7,835 nt of DNA from assembly GCA_021163905.1 (NCBI GenBank), contig JAGGTG010000156.1, forward strand, positions 1-7,835, given 5' to 3'. Under the pieces are notes generated by a model. That model was given only the letters and a program-made list of their open reading frames with translations, was not told the DNA's origin and searched no databases. The stretch comes from Candidatus Aerophobota bacterium. Lineage in GTDB: Bacteria > Aerophobota > Aerophobia > Aerophobales > B3-G15. A program made the translations under genes and the position numbers. This document shows, one piece after another, positions 6,773 through 7,835 of this stretch (position 1 is the first letter of the stretch; each line of letters starts with the position of its first letter).

Positions 6773-7537
6773 TTATCCATTTATTATCTTTACTCCTAAT
6801 TTCTGAAAGATCTGGATTTTTTCCTCCGGGATATTTTTATCGGTAATAATTGCATCAATCTCAGATAGAGAACAAAGAGAGGCAAAAGAGATTTTCCCAA
6901 TTTTATCAGAAGTTGCAACCACATAAACTTCTCTTCCTGCTCTTATCATCTCTCGCTTGGTTTTTAACTCATAATGATTGGGGTTCATAACTCCCTCTGG
7001 TGTAATACCTCCACAGGATAAAAAAGTCTTATCAACCTGATAAATCTTGGAAAAAAACTCTTCTGTATAATAACCAACACACCCTTTAGCAGTTTCCCTG
7101 TACTCTCCCCCGGCAACTATTACCTGAATATTGGAATTTCCCTTTAACTCATCAACAATACTGAAATTATTGGTTATAACTGTAAGATGTGCCTTATCGT
7201 GTAGATTTCTTGCAATCTCCAGAGTAGTAGTCCCCAGATCTAAAATTATACTTTCCCCATTCTGTATTAAATTAGATACTATTAAGCCAATTTCTCTTTT
7301 TTCTTTAATCATGGAATTTTCCCTGATTCTATAGGGAAGATCGGGGGTGGGGAATTTCTCATTAATTACTGCCCCTCCATATACCTTTTTCACCAGACCT
7401 TTTCTCTCCAGCTCTTTGAGATCTCGTCTAATAGTATTTTCTGAAACACCAAAAAGCTTGCTTAACTCAGCAACTCGGATTTCCTCCTTTTGCTGGAGTA
7501 TCTGAATTATTTCGGACTGTCTTCTTTCTTGTAACAT
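6773..7537 (-). CDS. DeoR-family transcriptional regulator
   Basis: The 254-residue protein has the standard DeoR architecture: an N-terminal winged helix-turn-helix, RVAELSKLFGVSENTIRRDL (21-40) followed by the wing GLVKKVYGGAV (47-57), and a C-terminal DeoRC sensor domain (about 75-235) related to phosphosugar isomerases. In the sensor, LDLGTTT (99-105), ITNN (121-124), CGGITPEGVMNP (175-186) and the ATSDKIGK segment (208-215) match the phosphosugar-binding loops of the family. Such proteins usually repress a neighbouring sugar operon until a phosphorylated intermediate binds. The ATG start at 7537 agrees with the family N-terminus (MLQERRQSEIIQIL); the ribosome site AAGAGAT is weaker than those of the other genes, which suits a low-abundance regulator. 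The effector is unknown; given nagB downstream, an amino sugar phosphate is a reasonable guess. Autoregulation is likely from the direct repeats in its leader. Confidence 0.94.
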   Translation of the reverse strand: MLQERRQSEIIQILQQKEEIRVAELSKLFGVSENTIRRDLKELERKGLVKKVYGGAVINEKFPTPDLPYRIRENSMIKEKREIGLIVSNLIQNGESIILDLGTTTLEIARNLHDKAHLTVITNNFSIVDELKGNSNIQVIVAGGEYRETAKGCVGYYTEEFFSKIYQVDKTFLSCGGITPEGVMNPNHYELKTKREMIRAGREVYVVATSDKIGKISFASLCSLSEIDAIITDKNIPEEKIQIFQKLGVKIING

Positions 7538-7557
7538 TTTATCTCTTTATATGACAT

Positions 7558-7577
7558 AATCTTCCACAATCACCCAC
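7558..7577. promoter_or_regulatory. Candidate operator: two adjacent 10-base direct repeats
   Basis: Plus-strand AATCTTCCAC (7558-7567) is followed immediately by AATCACCCAC (7568-7577), matching at 8 of 10 positions. One helical turn separates the units, and they abut the -10 box of the repressor gene and cover the expected transcription start. That arrangement fits a repressor site for the adjacent DeoR-family protein, several members of which bind direct repeats. No binding data exist here; this is inference from position and repetition. Confidence 0.45.
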
Positions 7578-7606
7578 ATTTTACCATGATGTGAAAAATA
7601 TGTCAA
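7578..7606 (-). promoter_or_regulatory. Sigma-70-type promoter of the DeoR-family gene
   Basis: Read on the minus strand, TTGACA (7606-7601) is a perfect -35 hexamer, followed by exactly 17 bases and TAAAAT (7583-7578), one mismatch from the -10 consensus. TGG directly before the -10 box supplies an extended -10 TGn element. The predicted start near 7571 leaves an untranslated leader of about 34 bases before the ATG at 7537. The -35 box is the terminal six bases of the 56-base repeat, so the repeat supplies half of this promoter. It probably also drives the downstream operon by read-through. Confidence 0.8.
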
Positions 7607-7656
7607 GCTAATTGAGGGGGCAATGCTTCGCATTTCCCCCTCAACGCTTGCGCTGC
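7601..7656. repeat. 56-base hairpin repeat, copy 1
   Basis: This block is identical over 56 bases to the copy at 7780-7835, in the same orientation. Its core is a hairpin: TTGAGGGGG (7612-7620) pairs with CCCCCTCAA (7636-7644), and inside it AATGC (7622-7626) pairs with GCATT (7630-7634) around a TTC loop, with one C/T mismatch between stems. A second small hairpin, CCTTA/TAAGG (7661-7672), follows and may belong to the same element. No U-run follows on either strand, so it is not a standard terminator. It resembles an extragenic palindromic or MITE-like dispersed repeat; no transposase is present. Confidence 0.9.
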
Positions 7657-7779
7657 TCCCCCTTAAATAAGGAAAAGTCTAATACTTTCCTGTAAAATCA
7701 AGTCCCTTTTAAACCTTTGATTTTTCCAACTACCTTATTCTTCAGGTTTGCACTTTACTTTACCATCTTCTCTAATGCG
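7657..7779. other. Spacer between the two repeat copies
   Basis: There is no gene here. The segment is AT-rich and contains an inverted repeat, AAAATCAA (7694-7701) with TTGATTTT (7717-7724) around a 15-base loop. It would be transcribed leftward if the copy 2 promoter is active. It could be the start of a longer leader or a small RNA, or simply spacer. Confidence 0.4.
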
Positions 7780-7785
7780 TGTCAA
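7757..7785 (-). promoter_or_regulatory. Second predicted promoter, at repeat copy 2
   Basis: On the minus strand TTGACA (7785-7780) is followed by 17 bases and TAAAGT (7762-7757), with TGG before the -10 box, exactly the layout of the promoter at copy 1. The -10 box matches consensus at four of six positions. It would start transcription near 7750, about 210 bases upstream of the repressor start codon, reading through hairpin copy 1. Activity is inferred only. Confidence 0.5.
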
Positions 7786-7835
7786 GCTAATTGAGGGGGC
7801 AATGCTTCGCATTTCCCCCTCAACGCTTGCGCTGC
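7780..7835. repeat. 56-base hairpin repeat, copy 2, reaching the window edge
   Basis: The 56 bases are identical to 7601-7656, with the same hairpin: TTGAGGGGG at 7791-7799 and CCCCCTCAA at 7815-7823. The window ends inside the identical stretch, so the true length of the repeat and of the duplication is not visible. Confidence 0.9.

Noticed and set aside
7550..7558. TATGACATA palindrome in the repressor leader as an operator
   Set aside because: Nine bases of AT-rich palindrome are expected by chance, and the adjacent direct repeats are a better operator candidate.
7601..7656. Hairpin repeat as a rho-independent terminator or a CRISPR repeat
   Set aside because: There is no T-run on either side, and two copies 179 bases apart with a 123-base spacer do not make a CRISPR array.
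7612..7672. Integron attC-like site or insertion-sequence terminal repeat
   Set aside because: No core-site consensus, integrase, transposase or target duplication can be seen in the window.

Overview
The window is a compact, AT-rich bacterial locus whose eight protein genes all lie on the minus strand, so transcription runs from high to low coordinates. Strong AGGAGG-type ribosome binding sites, two TTG starts, 4- to 20-base gene overlaps and an acetate kinase/phosphotransacetylase pair suggest a fermentative, probably anaerobic bacterium, either Firmicutes-like or from an uncultivated lineage. The sequence alone does not allow a firmer taxonomic call.

Right edge (7538-7835): a gene-free leader holds two copies of a 56-base repeat built around a near-perfect hairpin. 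At one end of each copy is a TTGACA -35 box, and 17 bases further on, outside the identical block, is a TAAA(A/G)T -10 box. The inner copy forms the likely promoter of the first gene. Two adjacent 10-base direct repeats between its -10 box and the start codon are a candidate operator.

Genes in transcription order: a DeoR-family repressor (7537-6773); a 106-base gap; two Gfo/Idh/MocA sugar-type oxidoreductases joined by a 4-base TTGA overlap; phosphate acetyltransferase (TTG start); acetate kinase, overlapping it by 20 bases; a GlmU-like left-handed beta-helix protein, overlapping ackA by ATGA; a small acyl carrier protein; and glucosamine-6-phosphate deaminase (nagB). From the first oxidoreductase to nagB no gap exceeds 27 bases, so these seven genes very probably form one operon.

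Working model (inference): the DeoR protein senses a phosphosugar and controls an operon for catabolism of a sugar or amino sugar. The oxidoreductases modify the sugar, NagB feeds glucosamine-6-phosphate into glycolysis, and Pta/AckA turn acetyl-CoA into acetate and ATP. The GlmU-like protein and the ACP do not fit simple catabolism and are the most puzzling members.

Left edge (1-133): an 8-base-period tandem repeat and no gene. Both window ends lie in repetitive DNA, as would be expected if this is an assembly piece broken at repeats. I see no RNA genes, CRISPR array, transposase or convincing terminator. Overall the genes are recognisable families; the less ordinary features are the promoter-bearing repeat and the gene combination.
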